A DNA stretch of 64,000 nt from contig CM060187.1 in the NCBI GenBank assembly GCA_030549335.1, positions 49,806,203 to 49,870,202 on the forward strand, given 5' to 3'. Positions 1-10,381 of this stretch are shown in pieces. The notes beneath the pieces are model-generated. The model was not told the DNA's origin and made no database searches. It worked only from the letters and a program-made list of their open reading frames with translations. The translations under genes were made by a program, and so were the position numbers. Position 1 is the stretch's first letter. Every line of letters starts with the position of its first letter. This DNA is from Pontederia crassipes (taxonomy: Eukaryota > Streptophyta > Magnoliopsida > Commelinales > Pontederiaceae).

Positions 1-1245
1 AAACCATCTCAAATGATTCTCTACCATTTTCTCACTAATAGGAGCCACTCCGACTCATTCACGTATATGGTCATTCCTAATCTTATCTAATCTTGTATGA
101 CCACACATCCATCTCAACGTCCTCATTTCGGCTACCCCCACTTTACGTTCATTTTATCCCTTCATAGTCCAACATTCACTACCATATAACACTGTCGGTC
201 TTATAGTAGTACGATAGAATTTCCCTTTAACTTTATTGGGTACTTTTCTATCACAAAGAACTCCAGTGGCTTTTCTCCACTTACACCAACCAACTTGAAT
301 TCTATGATTAACATCGTCATCAATCTCACCATCTTGTCTTACAATTGATCCTAAATATTTAAACTTTGTCACTTGAGAAATTATATCCTCCCCTAGCCTA
401 ACTTCCAAATCATCTCTAAGTTGTTTATTTGTGAAATTATTATGCATATATTCTATTTTATTCCTACTTAAATGAAAACCCTTTGACTCCAACGTATTTC
501 TTCATATTTCCAATTTTGTATTAATCTCTTCTCTTGAATTCGCTAAAAGTACTATATCATCCACAAATAGCATGCACTTAGGTACTTCCTCTGTGATACT
601 CTCGGTAATAGCATCGATAACTAAGTTAAATAGATATGGGCTTAAAGCCGATCCTTGATGTAGGCCAATTCCTGTAGAAAATTCATTTATCTCACCTCCG
701 GGTGTCCTAACCCTAGTCAATACCCCATCGTACATATCTTGTATTACCTTAATGTAAGCAACACTCACCCTCTTATTTTGCAAGGCTTTTCAAAGTACAT
801 CTCTTGGTATCCGATCATACGCCTTCTCTAAGTCAATGAAAATCATATGTAAGTTTCTTCTCCTACTTCGATACTTCCCCATCATCCCCCTTAGTAAATA
901 AATCATCTCTCTAGTGGATCTTCCTTGCATGAACCCAAATTGTTTCTCAGAAATACTAGTCTCCATTCTAAATCTATGCTCAATCACTTTTTCCCATAAT
1001 TTCATTATGTGACTCATAAGTTTAATCACTCTATAATTTGCACAATTCTGAATATCCCCTTTATTTTTGTAAATATAAATTAATGTACTTAATCTCCAAT
1101 CATCATGCATCTTTTTTGGTCGTAAAATCTCATTAAATAGTTTACATAACCACAACACATCTTTTTCTCCTAAATATTTCCAAACTTCAATCGGTATACC
1201 ATTCGGTCCAATGGCTTTACCATTCTCCATTTTCTTAAGAGCTTA
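1..1245 (-). mobile_element. RTE-type LINE fragment, reverse transcriptase with four in-frame stops
   Basis: Reading leftward from 1230, one frame encodes a non-LTR reverse transcriptase: the GKAIGPNGIPIEVWK block, IFIDLEKAYDRIPRDVL, an HQGSALSPYLFNLVID block, and the catalytic motif as FVDD (FADD or YADD is usual). A C-terminal segment follows (SECWTM, then VAEMRTLRWMCGHTRLDKIR). The first base of each open segment (1230, 783, 492) lies in the same frame, so there are no indels. The only breaks I see are stops at 790-792, 502-504, 154-156 and near 57-59. The 5' end is truncated at about 1245, and the 3' end lies outside the window. The motifs fit the plant RTE clade. The element is not functional. 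Confidence 0.85.
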
Positions 1246-2424
1246 GCAAGAAAAAATTGAAGGGCATCTTCTTTTCTATATTGCCACATGAACAATAGAG
1301 AAGTTCTTGTATGAAGGGGTACGAAGGCTACATTAATTAATTTCACAAAAAGGAAAAAGAACCTAAGATAAGCTCTACACGAGATGGATTCCAAAGTGCA
1401 TATCTTCACATAGCTATAACATCTAGTGTTTATTCTTTCCTTCCATTAGAAAACTCTTTCACCACCTTATACACCAAAAGAAAGACCCAATAAACTCCAG
1501 AAGTCATGCATGTAGTCAATAAGATACATATCTTTCAATTGATAAGTGTAATAACAGTAGATCAAACAGAACATGGCAATGCCATAACAATTAAACTTGA
1601 TGCCAAAATGCATCATAAAACATAATGTTGCTAACAATAAAATTAGAAATCAAAATGTAGTGCCTTCAACTATGTTGTGCTTTGCTGAAACCAAAAGTAG
1701 TTAGGCACCCAAATTGAATGTGGAGTCCCTAAAAATGAACAAAAGAAAACAACTTTAGTTCAACTATCTGAAAATGAGAAGCAATATAGATTGTTAGTAC
1801 CTTTAACTAGTTTCTCTCAATTTCTTAAACGAGAAGCAACTAGGTAACAATGTCCTCATTCATGCTGAAAAACATGCACAAATAGCTTGTTAGTGCTGAA
1901 AACACGAGAATAGATTGAATTAAAACATGCATGTGCTAAACCTTTGACTTTGTGAGTGGCTTGTTGATTCGTCAGGTCTTTGACCAACTTGTCTAAGTCG
2001 TTCATTCTGTGGGCCAATAACAGCTCAGAAGAGAGGAACCCTTCATTGCGGGAAAGCTCACAAGAAACGAACCATCTTGCTTAGCATTTCCATCACACGT
2101 AGAGCAACTGCTGAGGAAGAGAAAAAAGCAAGAAGAGACAAGCTAACCTAGTTCAGAATGAAGCTCTTTGCCTTGGCGAGCACGACGCGATGCCAATTTT
2201 TGCCCAAGCACTTGGAGATCGTGTGTTTTTGCGACGATAACATGGAGGCAAGAATATCGGCTCGCAAGAATGGAGGCGAGAATAGTGATGGAAGAGGGAT
2301 GGAAGCGAGATCACCGGCGGCGGCATGGAGACTCTCAGGGAAGAGGAATGCTGAGGGAGAGAATGGGGGAGAGTTTTTGTTCGAGAGATTTAGGTTTGCA
2401 AAATTGGGCGGGCATTTTTTGTAG
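1246..2424 (-). other. Possible minus-strand spliced transcript, broken or noncoding
   Basis: The reverse strand shows gene-like features without a convincing protein. The segment at 2325-2155 is GC-rich and holds a 57-codon ORF starting MPPPVISLPS. A strong polypyrimidine tract plus CAG lies near 2113. An exon-like stretch encoding MNDLDKLVKDLTNQQATHKVK ends at an AAG/GTTTAG donor near 1940. Another exon-like segment at about 1865-1802 has a CAG acceptor and an AAG/GTACTA donor. Joining the two gives a stop almost at once. The LINE fragment abuts at 1245. This could be a decayed gene whose 3' part was displaced by the LINE, a noncoding RNA, or chance. I do not recognise a family. Confidence 0.25.
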
Positions 2425-3100
2425 ATTTAGGATATTTAGTTGGTTTAGTTAGACCGGCGGTTCGTCCACGAAATTGGACTTGAACAATATAAAAATATGG
2501 TTTAGGCATCTTTGAACCGCGCATAAATCTGGTGCGTCTATTAGTAATCTGACGACGATCTACATATATAGATCAAGTTTTGCTCCATATATCCCTTAAC
2601 CTCTATGAAATATTACATTTTAATCGTCTGTAAGATGGCTTACGCCTTCGTTAGTACCGATGGAAGTTTGGCCGCCATTACAAGCGAAGGCTTTCGTCGT
2701 CAGTATGCTACCAACAATTATTTACTATCTGTAGTATCGAAGGCTCTTTTTGCCCTTGGTATCTTAGAAGGAAGTCTAGCCCCATCCCAAAATATGCCGT
2801 CAATTGCGAAGGTAGCTTTTCCGTCAAAAACTTTCTATCGAAAATCCTCCATTTTCTTGTTGTGTGAGTACACCCCATAGCTCTGCCACACGAGAAGTTG
2901 CATGCCCAATGGGATGAAGTTGTAAACAAACTTTGACACACCATAAATGATGAATAGTGATCGCTTCTGAAACTTATATTTTTCAACTAAAATTATTTAC
3001 ATCCATTTATTTGGAAAATTAGCATTATCTATGAGAAAAGGTGGGCACATGACAAAGTTTGCTTCAAGTATGCAGTGGCCAATCCAACCATGATTCCAAC
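2425..3100. other. Intergenic, no gene recognised
   Basis: Short ORFs at 2605-2880 (plus) and 2708-2986 (minus) overlap each other and resemble no family I know. The stretch at 2630-2710 has a transposon-like look, with several copies of a gaaggct/accgatgg type motif, but I see no terminal repeats. Confidence 0.4.
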
Positions 3101-3491
3101 TAGGGGTGTTCACCGGGTCGGGTCAACCCGTGAACCCGATGACTCAACTTGAGGTCGGGTCAGGTCGGTGGTCGTCGTGTGGGTTGGATTTTTTCAACTC
3201 AAGTCAACCCGATCAATCCGATTTTTTTTATTTTTTATTCAAACTTAAGCTTATATTTGATTTAATTTTTTAAAAAATGGAATAAAAAATTTTAATTGAA
3301 AAAATAATATTAAATAGTTAGAAAACTTATTTATGATTTAAAATAATATTAAATAATATTTTTTATATTAAATAAAATTTAAAAATAGTAAAAGAAATTT
3401 AAAAAATTGGGTGGTCGGATAACCCGACCCAGTTGGGTTGGATTCCTTCCCCCTCCCCCCGGCACCTTGACTCGACCCGTGAACATTCTTA
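3101..3491. mobile_element. hAT-like MITE, TAGGGGTGTTCA family, diverged
   Basis: The element starts TAGGGGTGTTCACCGGGTCG and ends in CCCGTGAACATTCTTA, a mutated inverted copy. The ends are rich in GGGTCGGGT / ACCCGACCC and the core is AT-rich. It has the same design as the better preserved copy at 9165-9717. No clear target duplication remains. Confidence 0.6.
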
Positions 3492-3560
3492 ACTGGCATA
3501 GAAATGACGAGTCTGTCTAAAAGGACTCATGGCACTTTTTTCTCTCTCTCTCCGTAATAT

Positions 3561-4475
3561 ATAATGTTTGAATCGATCAGTCTGACCACGAACCTTTCGT
3601 AAGTCCGCTTCAATTTTCATTCAAAACTAAATAGCTAAAAACCGGATTGAACTGATCAAACTAATTGAACCGCTTCAATTCGGTTTTAAAATTTGAAATA
3701 AAACGTACAATTTTAGTATGATAAAATCATATAAAAAAGGAAAGGAAATAAATGATTGGGAGAGGAGAAAAAGGAAAATGATTGCATAAATAAGGTGAGA
3801 AATTTATGGCGAAGAATGAGTGAAAAGTTTAATGAGAAAAAAAAGAGGGAGTGAGAGAAAAAAGTAAAAATGGAAATAGGGAGAAAAAAATATTTAATAT
3901 AAATATATGGAAGGAAAGCTATCCAAGAATAATTGAATTAACAGCAAAAGTTAAAGATATTAATAGAAAAAATACACATATTTTTAATTAAAGGAATAAA
4001 GGTCAATCTTTTAATTATGTTTTTTGGAGACTTATATGTTAAGTAATTTATTTTATAACATTTGCATTGTAATAATAAATTTAAATAAGTTCAACTTTAA
4101 ATTATTTTAATATAATATATATGGAGATCCAAATTGACATATTTTTTAATAATATAAATATTCTCATATTATTTAAATTTATAACGAGTCTATCCAAGTG
4201 TATTAAACTTATATAAAATTGGAACAGATTTTGAATAAGTTCATAAAAATATTTACTGTAAATATTATTCAGAGAATAATAAAATATTTAAATTAATGTT
4301 AAAAATGAAGCAAAATATTTTGTAAGGTATTTCTATGTACTTTTATAGTATTATTCATAATATATCATTAAAATTATACAAATAATATTTTAATAAAATA
4401 CAAGTTGAACCTGATTAAACCGTCGAACCATGATCTAGTTGGCGTGCCAATTCGAACGAATTTTAAAATATTTGA
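3561..4475. repeat. Dispersed repeat family, copy 1
   Basis: The left part carries gaaccg/ggttcaa motifs, the middle is an AT-rich purine-biased stretch (AAAAGGAAAGGAAATAAATG type), and the right end runs from ACCTGATTAAACCG to TTTTAAAATATTT. The same order of parts recurs at 4986-5625 and 53440-54015. There is no coding capacity. A solo LTR or a non-autonomous DNA element are both possible. Confidence 0.45.
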
Positions 4476-4527
4476 TAATATGAGATCGGTAAATTAGTTT
4501 CCTCTTAAGTCATCCACTCTTATGAGA

Positions 4528-4915
4528 TCGGTATGTTTGGTTGGAGGTGAAAGGAAGATAAAGAGTGAGAAGGGAAAGGAGAAGAATTCGTTCCCCTTGA
4601 TTGAATTTAAGTTGAAGGAAAAAGTCCTCTCATTTTCCTTCCATTCTCTTTTAATATTTCATTTTTTCTTTTTCCTCAAAATTCCGATGGAAATGAGAGG
4701 AAAGACATATTAAGTATGTGTTTCTAATTTTGACCAAATAAATTAAATATACTAAATGATAAAATTGTCTAAATAATTTAATCACTTAACATTTATTTTC
4801 TTTCTTTTCCTTTAATGATATCAATTAAACATGGATAACTATTCACTTTTATTCTCTTACATTTTCTTCCCATTCTTTATCCCTTTCTCGCTTTCTCTTT
4901 AATTAGTTGCATTCT
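4528..4915. mobile_element. MITE, GGTATGTTTGGTTGGAGG type
   Basis: Begins GGTATGTTTGGTTGGAGGTG with an AAAGGAAGATAAAGAG-like tract. It finishes with the approximate inverse (TCTCTTACATTTTCTTCCCATTC and downstream pyrimidines). The element at 19687-20113 shares both ends and the ATATCAA internal stretch. The ends suggest a PIF/Harbinger-like family. The ORF at 4522-4713 is an artefact of the low-complexity sequence. Confidence 0.45.
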
Positions 4916-4985
4916 TTTTTTCCTCTCTATCAAAATCCTATAAAATCTTTCTATATATTTTATTTTGAGAAAAACAAAAAAAATA

Positions 4986-5625
4986 GAGTTGAACCGATTT
5001 ACTAGTTCAACTTGGGTTTTTCGATTTTTTAAAAAAGGGAGAGATCAGGAAATGATGTGAGAGATTGGGAGTCCAATTTAATATATAAAATCTTTCCATA
5101 TATCTTATATTAAAATGATTTTATATGAAAATAGAATATTATGAAGAGGAGGAAGAAACAAACAACAACAACAACAACAAAGCCTTATCCCACTAGGTGG
5201 GGTCGGCTAAGGAGGAAGAAAAAAAGGAAAGAATTTAAATAAGAAAATAAAGGAAGGATGTTAAGTGAAGGAAATAAATAAAATGAAAATATATTATTAA
5301 TAGAGTAATAAAATAAAAGGGAATTACAGATAAAAAGAGAATAAAATATCATTATTAGTTTACTTTTAAATTAAAATTAAATTATTTTATTATAAATAAT
5401 ATATATAATAACATGAATTTACTATTTAATCTAACATCTGATAATATATAATAATTATTAAATTAATTTAATTTTTTTAGTAATTTATATATTACTCTTA
5501 AATAATTAAAAATAATACTATTATATAAACATCCGGTTCAATCAATTAAAATCTGATTGAACTGGTCATACCTCGGACCTCGATTTTGTTAGCATGCCGA
5601 CTCAATTTTTAAAATATTACTTTAG
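4986..5625. repeat. Dispersed repeat family, copy 2, interrupted by a LINE tail
   Basis: Starts with a GAACCGATTTACTAGTTCAA segment. It shares a long middle section with copy 3 at 53640-53800 (GGAAAGAATTTAAATAAGAAA versus GGGAAAGAATTCAAAATAAGA, then matching AATATATTATTAA and GAGAATAAAATAT blocks). It ends with TCAATTTTTAAAATATT. A 51-bp LINE tail is inserted at 5159-5209. Confidence 0.5.
5159..5209 (-). mobile_element. 51-bp 3'-end remnant of an RTE-like retroelement with 12-bp target duplication
   Basis: The insert is a (CAA)n tract followed by AGCCTTATCCCACTAGGTGG and GGTCGGCTA. On the minus strand this is an element 3' end finishing in (TTG)n. It is flanked by a perfect direct repeat AGGAGGAAGAAA at 5147-5158 and 5210-5221. 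The same terminal sequence occurs at 42932-43132 and 48918-49092. It appears to be an extremely 5'-truncated insertion. Confidence 0.75.
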
Positions 5626-5639
5626 GATGTGCTTGCTTT

Positions 5640-6089
5640 CGTGTTGTCTCTCGGCCTTTAAATAGTCAATTATAATTAGATTACAAGCTTGCGCTTCGCG
5701 CAATGTAAAATTTTTAGACATTTCTATTTTTATTGAATTTTCTACATATATGTTAAATAAGCTGCCTAGTTATGGTTTATGTAATTCATGTGAAATTGAA
5801 TTTATGACTGAAAAAGAAAAGAATTTAAATTTTAAAATGGTCTACTTAATTTAGTTCGAAAAATGTAATAAATAGTCTAAGATTTTGTGTGGAGAGAGAA
5901 TTTTTTTCTAAAATAAATTTTAGTCTTACATTTATCTTTAACTTTTTTTGTGGTCATGATTCAGAGGTTATTTTTTGGGGCTCGGGACAATATTTTAACA
6001 AAAGTTACCAATACAATGACTAAAATAATTTCGTGATACTAATATATTGTCTCCTAATTATCTCGCATAAATTGATAGCTGAATTCTAT
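5640..6089. other. AT-rich intergenic stretch, no gene
   Basis: Nothing codes here. A small hairpin TGCGCTTCGCGCA sits near 5692. A comparable GGGCTTCGCCC hairpin occurs near 61050. Confidence 0.5.
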
Positions 6090-6691
6090 GGTTGTGTTTG
6101 AGGGATGGGAATCGCGATCTTGTCCTGTACCCCATCTCGGAATCATGTTTCGAGGCGGGAATAAAATTTGTGGTATCAGGATCATGTAATGTCGGTTCCA
6201 CACTCTCGATTCCACCATTTTTTGTGAAATCGGGAGCCACACTTAATTTTTTTTGCCTTTTGACTTTGAAGCGATGTTTTCTCTTTTTTTCAAAATTCAT
6301 TTTCTTTTTTTCTTTTTTTCTTTTTTTCTTTTTCTTTTTTCTCACAAAATATCTTTTCTAAAATAAATTATTTAATAAATATAAAATACTTTTGATAACG
6401 GTTAATATAATATTATTTATTACCTATTTTTCATTAAGCAATTTTAATATTTTATTAAATATAATTAATTTTTAAAAAATTATATTTAAATTATATAATT
6501 TTTAACAAAAATTTTTCCATAAAATTTTTATTTTATACTTTTATTTTAATTAATAATAAAATTATGCTTCATAATTATAATAATTATTTTTAATTCAAAA
6601 CTCACCCAAAATTCATCCATCACATCTACTTTTTCCTATTAAATCATCACCTTATTCCTCATCATCAAATTCCACTCCAACCAAACGCACC
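6090..6691. mobile_element. MITE with GGTTGTGTTTG / CCAAACGCACC ends
   Basis: The left end GGTTGTGTTTGAGGGATGGG and the right end CCAACCAAACGCACC form a short imperfect terminal inverted repeat of the GGNNNGTTTGG type seen in many plant Tourist/Harbinger MITEs. The interior is a GC-balanced segment, then a C/T tract at 6290-6345, then AT-rich sequence. ORFs on both strands over the C/T tract are low-complexity artefacts. Confidence 0.45.
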
Positions 6692-6767
6692 CCGAATTAA
6701 TCTGTCAATTCAACTATGCACTAGGAACTTAGGAGGAAGCGTGATTCCGTTTCCAAACGAACCCTAT

Positions 6768-7003
6768 GGGCTGTTTGATATTAGAATTATATAAGAACTA
6801 ATCTTTTGTTCTTACTCATGCATCCAAACAACATGAAAATAGGAATTAGTCAGTTTAGAGCTTTGAAATTTGAAAAAGTAGAGAAAAAATATATTAGTTC
6901 GTACTAGGAACAATTGAAGAATAATAAATGTGTAGAGAAAACATGTGTTCTTATACAAAATATTCTTGTTCTAGGAATCCATAAAATTCATACCAAACAG
7001 TCC
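6768..7003. mobile_element. Tourist/Harbinger-like MITE, 236 bp
   Basis: Ends are GGGCTGTTTGATATTAG and ACCAAACAGTCC, giving a roughly 10-bp terminal inverted repeat. Subterminal sequences also pair (AGAACTAATCTTTTGTTCTT versus TGTTCTTATACAAAATATTC). The flanking trinucleotides are TAT and TAA, close to the TWA target typical of the superfamily. Confidence 0.55.
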
Positions 7004-9164
7004 TAAGATATAACAATTAAAGCCAATTATCGTAAATTAGCCTCTTTACAAAATTTAAATAGACTTTAATAGGTTCATGTTTGAATTTGCTACATAGAGG
7101 TGAGTGAAAATTTTTCAAAAGTATAAATCCAAAATTTTCTTATTCTCCTATTTTTTTTATGATGTGTATGCATACATCTAAAATAATCGTTTACAATCAT
7201 TTGCCCCTTCTTATTATTGATAAATGACTACACATTGTTTTGTACAATAGAAAACATTTATGGATCTATTATTAATATTTATAAGAAGGAATACAAATAA
7301 TTCGCTAACATAGATTCTTCCAATTTGGCATCCATATATGGTGTTTTCATTTTTCTTTCTTTTTTTTTTTTTTGCATTTTGACTGTTCCAAATTTGAGTG
7401 GGGTAGGAGGCAATATTTATATTACAAAAATAATTAGAAAAAATAATAATAAATACTATATGAAAAATTTGTATGTTAAAAAATCTAATTGCTAACTTAG
7501 TAAAGTAGGAGAAAGATATTATTTAACCTTAAACACACACACACACATATATTATCAATATAAATAAAATATTAGCAAATACTTTATTTAATCAAGAGGC
7601 ATGCATGTATATAGGTATGCACACCCCCTGCATGCATACCTTATTTAGATCACTATTAACTTAAATTATTTAGATATACAAAATGCAAATATGAAAACTT
7701 CATGTAGAATGACAATAAATGTGGAAGTTATATAAAAGACAAAGCAAGAAAGAAAAAAAAAATGTAGTAATTCTCAAACCCTTTGGCTGCATTTGAAAAT
7801 GAAATTGAAGTTCTTCTTAAGTTCTCAGTGAATATTTAATTAATATATTAGTTCAAAGTGTGTTTGGATGAATTGAAAAGTAATGATAAGGAATTAGGGA
7901 GTTGATGTAATATTAAAAAAAAGATATGATAAATTAATTTTAACGAGTGTTTCAATAAAATATAGGTATTGTAAATATAAAATAAAATTTATTATTTATT
8001 AGAAACAAAAGTATAAATTTAAAACTTTTTATGAAATAAATTTTGTTAAAAATATATTATTTAAATATAAAGAATTAGTTTTAAATTAATTTTATTTAAT
8101 TAAATATCATTTTTAATAAAAATGATAAGTATTAAATAATATTATATTAATAATTTATTATAAATATTTTATATTTTAAAAAATAAATTATTTTATTTAA
8201 TAAAGAAAAAAAGAGAAAAGGGAAAAAGAAAAAAAAGTTGAAAAGGAAAATAAAAGAAATGTAATAAAAAAGTGAAAATAGAAAAAAGGAGAAATCAGAT
8301 TCTGGTTCAAGGTAATAATGGTGGCTTAATTCCACCTGGGAACTAAGCCACCATTCCTTATTTGGAAACTAACTCCAACCTGATTTATGAGAGAACGAAC
8401 GAACAGATAGTACAATATATGAAAGTTTATTTATGTAATAAAAAATGTCTCTTTGTCTCACCCTTAATTATCTTAGTTATGTAACTTAAAAGTTTGACTT
8501 TCCATCGTGTCAATAATAAGTAACATTTAAAGTTGGCCTTTCAATTATCAAAATTACTTTTTTATTATGTGATCAAATTAATTTTCTAAATGTTGCAAAG
8601 AGAGAGAAGGCAAAATAGCATTAGCATAATTATTATAACCAATGAATAATTATATTTATTTTTTTAATGAGATAATTGGAATATAAAAAATCATGGAGAT
8701 CTAATTGCTATACATGACTGAAATTGAAAAATGTAACATCGGAATGCCAAGGCAATTATAAGATCTTAAATAACAGATAATAAAATTTATGAACTTTAAA
8801 ATTTTAAAAAAATGAAAATAATAACTACAAAATGTTGAATGAAGGACAAATTGAAATATTCTTTTATGCACGACTTTATATAAATATAAAATAAGATGTC
8901 TAAAAGTCACCACAAGACTGACACAATTTTAGGTGATGGATTAATGGTAAGCAAAATATATACGACTTAATGATGAATTTCCACCTCATTTTTCATAAAA
9001 TGATTTCGCTAAATTTCAACATTTTGCGTGCAATCTACGAATATTCTTTGAAAGTAAAACTACAAACAAATGATCCTTTTGTTATGAAATTTGAAAAGGT
9101 GAGAGTTTGATACACACAATTAGAATAAGAAAAAAATAAAAAAATTTCTAGACACATTAACGAC
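7004..9164. other. AT-rich intergenic region, no gene
   Basis: Nothing codes here. It holds a short (CA)n run near 7540, homopurine stretches at 8200-8290, and the small hairpin at 8317-8355. The minus-strand ORFs at 8147-8335 and 8701-8913 are Phe/Tyr/Ile-rich products of base composition. Confidence 0.5.
8317..8355. repeat. Small perfect-stem hairpin
   Basis: AATGGTGGCTTA at 8317-8328 is followed by its exact inverse TAAGCCACCATT at 8344-8355, with a 15-base loop. It may be the remnant of a small inverted-repeat element. Confidence 0.7.
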
Positions 9165-9717
9165 TAGGGGTGTTCACCGGGTCGGGTCGACCCGGTGAAC
9201 CCGAAAATCCGACCCGACCCGACCCGATCACGACCCGACCAAGGGTCGGGTCGGGTTCAGGAATTTTCCAACCCGAGTTGACCCGACCCGACCCGACCCG
9301 ACGACCCGATTTTTTCTTTTTTTTAAATTTTTTTTTATTTTTTAGTTAAATGTATAGTTTTATATCATTTAAAATCTAAAAAAATATGAAATAAATTATT
9401 TTAAATGTAGAAAAGTATGTAGATATTTTAAAAAATATTTTTGTTATTTAAAAATACCTTATTTTGTATTAAAAAATAAAATAATAAATACTTTTTATAT
9501 TAAAAAATAAATTTAAAAATTTAAAAAAAAAAGAAAAAGGGTGGTCGGGTAACCCGACCACCCGACCCGACCCGACCCGGCCCGGCCCGGATCGGGTCGG
9601 TTCGGGTCTCAGCCCAAAAAGGGCAGAGACCCGACCCGATCCGACCCGGCCAACTTTGGCCGGGTCGGGTCGGGTTTGTTCACGGGTCGGGTCAAACCCG
9701 ACCCGTGAACACCCCTA
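9165..9717. mobile_element. hAT-like MITE, TAGGGGTGTTCA family, with target duplication
   Basis: The terminal inverted repeats TAGGGGTGTTCAC and GTGAACACCCCTA are exact inverses. They are flanked by TTAACGAC (9157-9164) and ATAACGAC (9718-9725), an 8-bp duplication with one mismatch, as expected for hAT. The subterminal 100-150 bp on each side are arrays of GGGTCGGGT or its inverse, and the core (9310-9540) is AT-rich. It encodes no transposase and would depend on one in trans. Confidence 0.8.
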
Positions 9718-10323
9718 ATAACGACACAAGACTTAGTAATTTCAAATTTTGCTTCTTCCCAAAAATGGCTAATCATTTACGTTTGATGGAGAACAACGGG
9801 GGTTGGTTGGTTGGTTGGTTAGTTTGACATCATAACCATTCATTAATACTAGTGTGATGTCATGCTGCAAAATTTAAGAAATCGTATGTTGATAAAATAA
9901 GTAAATATTAATTTGATATTTTAAAATTATTTGAATATTTTAAAATTATTTAATAAGTAAATATAATTTATTAATCTATCTAATTCTTGTATTGTTAGAA
10001 AATATTCTAATTAAATTTGGGATATTATTCTATCTGATATCTATATGAATTTCATGATAAATATAATGATATATTATACTTGTTTCAATCACTACTCTAA
10101 TTTTTTCGAAACATGATAAATTTTAAATATATACTTGACAATATATTTTGTGCAATTGTTAAATTATTCTATTTATTATCAAATGTTTATATATTATTTT
10201 GTATTTAATATACCATAGATAGTTCTGCATTGTACAAAAATCATATCTCTTAAAATTGTTCGTGTTCTTTGATTTTTCAACTCATGCATGAAATTATGTT
10301 TCTTGTAATATAAAATGCAACTT

Positions 10324-10381
<58 letters not shown>

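Noticed and set aside
2158-2452. Two overlapping plus-strand ORFs (88 and 94 aa)
   Set aside because: They are different frames of the same GC-richer stretch, with no family similarity. The stronger gene-like signals are on the minus strand.
2605-2880. CACTA-type transposon end
   Set aside because: The repeated gaaggct/accgatgg wording is suggestive, but there is no CACTA terminus and no inverted partner.
6058-6361. Lys-rich and Phe-rich ORFs on opposite strands
   Set aside because: Both are generated by the C/T tract at 6290-6345 inside a MITE.
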